Source of the DNA: Pseudomonadota bacterium | GTDB taxonomy: Bacteria > Pseudomonadota > Gammaproteobacteria > Burkholderiales > Burkholderiaceae_B | Direction: 5' to 3' | Length of the DNA: 15,500 bases | Assembly (NCBI GenBank): GCA_023389535.1 | Contig: JAEWEH010000338.1 | Coordinates: 1 to 15,500, forward strand | Shown here: piece after piece, positions 14,901 to 15,500 of the stretch | Numbering within the stretch: the stretch's first letter is position 1 | Layout of the letters: each line of letters opens with the position of its first letter | Program-made: the position numbers and the translations under genes | The notes under the pieces: model-generated | The model's database searches: none | Seen by the model: the letters and a program-made list of their open reading frames with translations, nothing else | Told to the model about the DNA's origin: nothing

Positions 14901-15434
14901 GGGGTGCCAGCGAGCCTTGCGATGAATCAAAGCCGGCGTGTGCCGGGCTTTCGGGTTCTTTCAAAGATAAATCATATTTGCGGCGCTGTCCCGTTCTTAT
15001 TGGCTGGTGCATGCTCAGTGCACGGATTGGATGCGTGCCGCGAAGTTAATGCTGCGGCGCTGGTCCGTCCTATTAGGCGTGCTTAATGCTGTGGCATAGG
15101 TTCGTGTCATTGACGTGTGCTTAATGTGCTGTGGCGCCGTTCAGTTCTATCGACGCGTGCCGGATGGCGGGGCCGGGCGTCGCATAGGATAGTGGGGATG
15201 AGTAAGTAGTAAGGGCTTGCCCCCATGCGGCCATGCCGCGAACCGGGCTAAGTCCTCGCTATCGTGGTTTGTTATCTCTTTCGAGCTGCCTGTTGGTCCG
15301 TTATGCATCGAACAGGGGTTTGTTGCCCTGCGATCTTGATTTTTTCGTAAAATATTTATTCTTTTACTATCAAAGGGTTATATAGATTCTGGAGTCTTTT
15401 TCAGCTGCGGGCAGCACTTTTGCCCCAAACCGAC
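14901..15434. other. Long stretch without a convincing gene, upstream of rng
   Basis: I find no coding frame here with a recognisable protein, a plausible ribosome site and a normal composition. It must contain the rng promoter: on the minus strand TATGAT at 14971-14976 is a -10-like match, but no clear -35 accompanies it. The rest holds three tandem repeat-like units (15046-15160), short dyads such as GGGC-tt-GCCC (15213-15222) and GCGGC-cat-GCCGC (15227-15239), and an AT-rich segment from about 15335 to 15405. It could be degraded former coding DNA, an RNA gene region, or regulatory space. Confidence 0.6.
15046..15160. repeat. Three degenerate tandem units of 37-40 bp
   Basis: Units begin at 15046, 15083 and 15121 with TTAATG(TG)CTGYGGC and each ends in GTGC. 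Their lengths are 37, 38 and 40 bases. The second and third starts are preceded by the same GTGC ending. The internal parts align loosely (for example CTATTAGGCGTGC, TCATTGACGTGTGC and CTATCGACGCGTGC). A possible earlier, more diverged unit ends in GCGTGC at 15033-15038. No spacer-like unique sequences occur, so it is not a CRISPR array. Confidence 0.5.
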
Positions 15435-15464
15435 TTGCACGCCGTAAAAAAGCTATGCTATAGT
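15435..15464 (+). promoter_or_regulatory. Sigma70-type promoter pointing out of the window
   Basis: TTGCAC at 15435-15440 and TATAGT at 15459-15464 are 18 bases apart, each close to consensus, with an A-run in the spacer and AT-rich DNA upstream that could act as an UP element. Transcription would start near 15471 and leave only about 30 bases in the window. Such strong promoters often precede tRNA or rRNA genes; the identity of the downstream gene is unknown. Confidence 0.6.
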
Positions 15465-15500
15465 TCTGTTCTTCGCAGCACAGACACCTAGGGTTTTCCC

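Noticed and set aside
14086..15012. Minus-strand frame of 308 codons overlapping rng in another frame
   Set aside because: Arg/Pro/His-rich out-of-frame text of the RNase G gene.
14349..15086. Plus-strand frame of 245 codons running from rng into the gene-poor stretch
   Set aside because: Most of it is antisense to RNase G; the part beyond rng has no recognisable domain or ribosome site.
15046..15160. CRISPR array
   Set aside because: The units are degenerate throughout, with no identical repeats separated by unique spacers, and no cas gene is in the window.

Overview
The window looks like a chromosomal segment from a GC-rich Gram-negative betaproteobacterium, probably Burkholderiales and most likely Alcaligenaceae (the Bordetella/Achromobacter/Pusillimonas type). 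This rests on codon use, on the style of the MsbA, RNase G and DnaE proteins, and on a lipopolysaccharide (LPS) core gene set placed next to housekeeping genes. The species is inferred, not shown.

Left block (1-6343, + strand): the 3' end of dnaE runs directly into six envelope-sugar genes. Their order is GT4 glycosyltransferase, NodB-type deacetylase, WaaE/LgtF-like GT2 glycosyltransferase, GT4, a second NodB-type deacetylase, GT4. The first three junctions (dnaE/GT4, GT4/deacetylase, deacetylase/GT2) are all four-base ATGA overlaps. The later genes are spaced by 7 to 31 bases. Neither deacetylase has a signal peptide, so they probably act in the cytoplasm on N-acetylated sugars while the LPS core is being built. 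A smaller core cluster of glycosyltransferases plus one deacetylase has been reported in Bordetella pertussis; this one appears larger and has two deacetylases.

Middle block (6361-8890): an AlkA-type DNA glycosylase (+) converges on a berberine-bridge-type FAD oxidoreductase (-), with a perfect 13-bp hairpin between them. A TTGACC-N3-GGTCAA palindrome lies upstream of the oxidoreductase.

Second envelope block (8891-13326): a minus-strand operon (GT9 heptosyltransferase-like, YdcF/ElyC-like membrane protein, YkgJ-family cysteine-cluster protein) is divergent from msbA (+), the lipid A-core flippase. A small unrecognised lipoprotein follows msbA. GT4/GT2/GT9 enzymes and deacetylases would build the core, and MsbA would flip the product to the periplasmic side. 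msbA has no ATG start in a suitable place. It appears to begin at TTG, overlapping the stop of a 12-codon frame that carries the better ribosome binding site.

Right block (13437-15500): rng (RNase G, -) is followed by about 600 bases with no convincing gene. That stretch holds three degenerate tandem units of 37-40 bp, an AT-rich stretch and a good sigma70-type promoter pointing out of the window, perhaps to a stable RNA gene.
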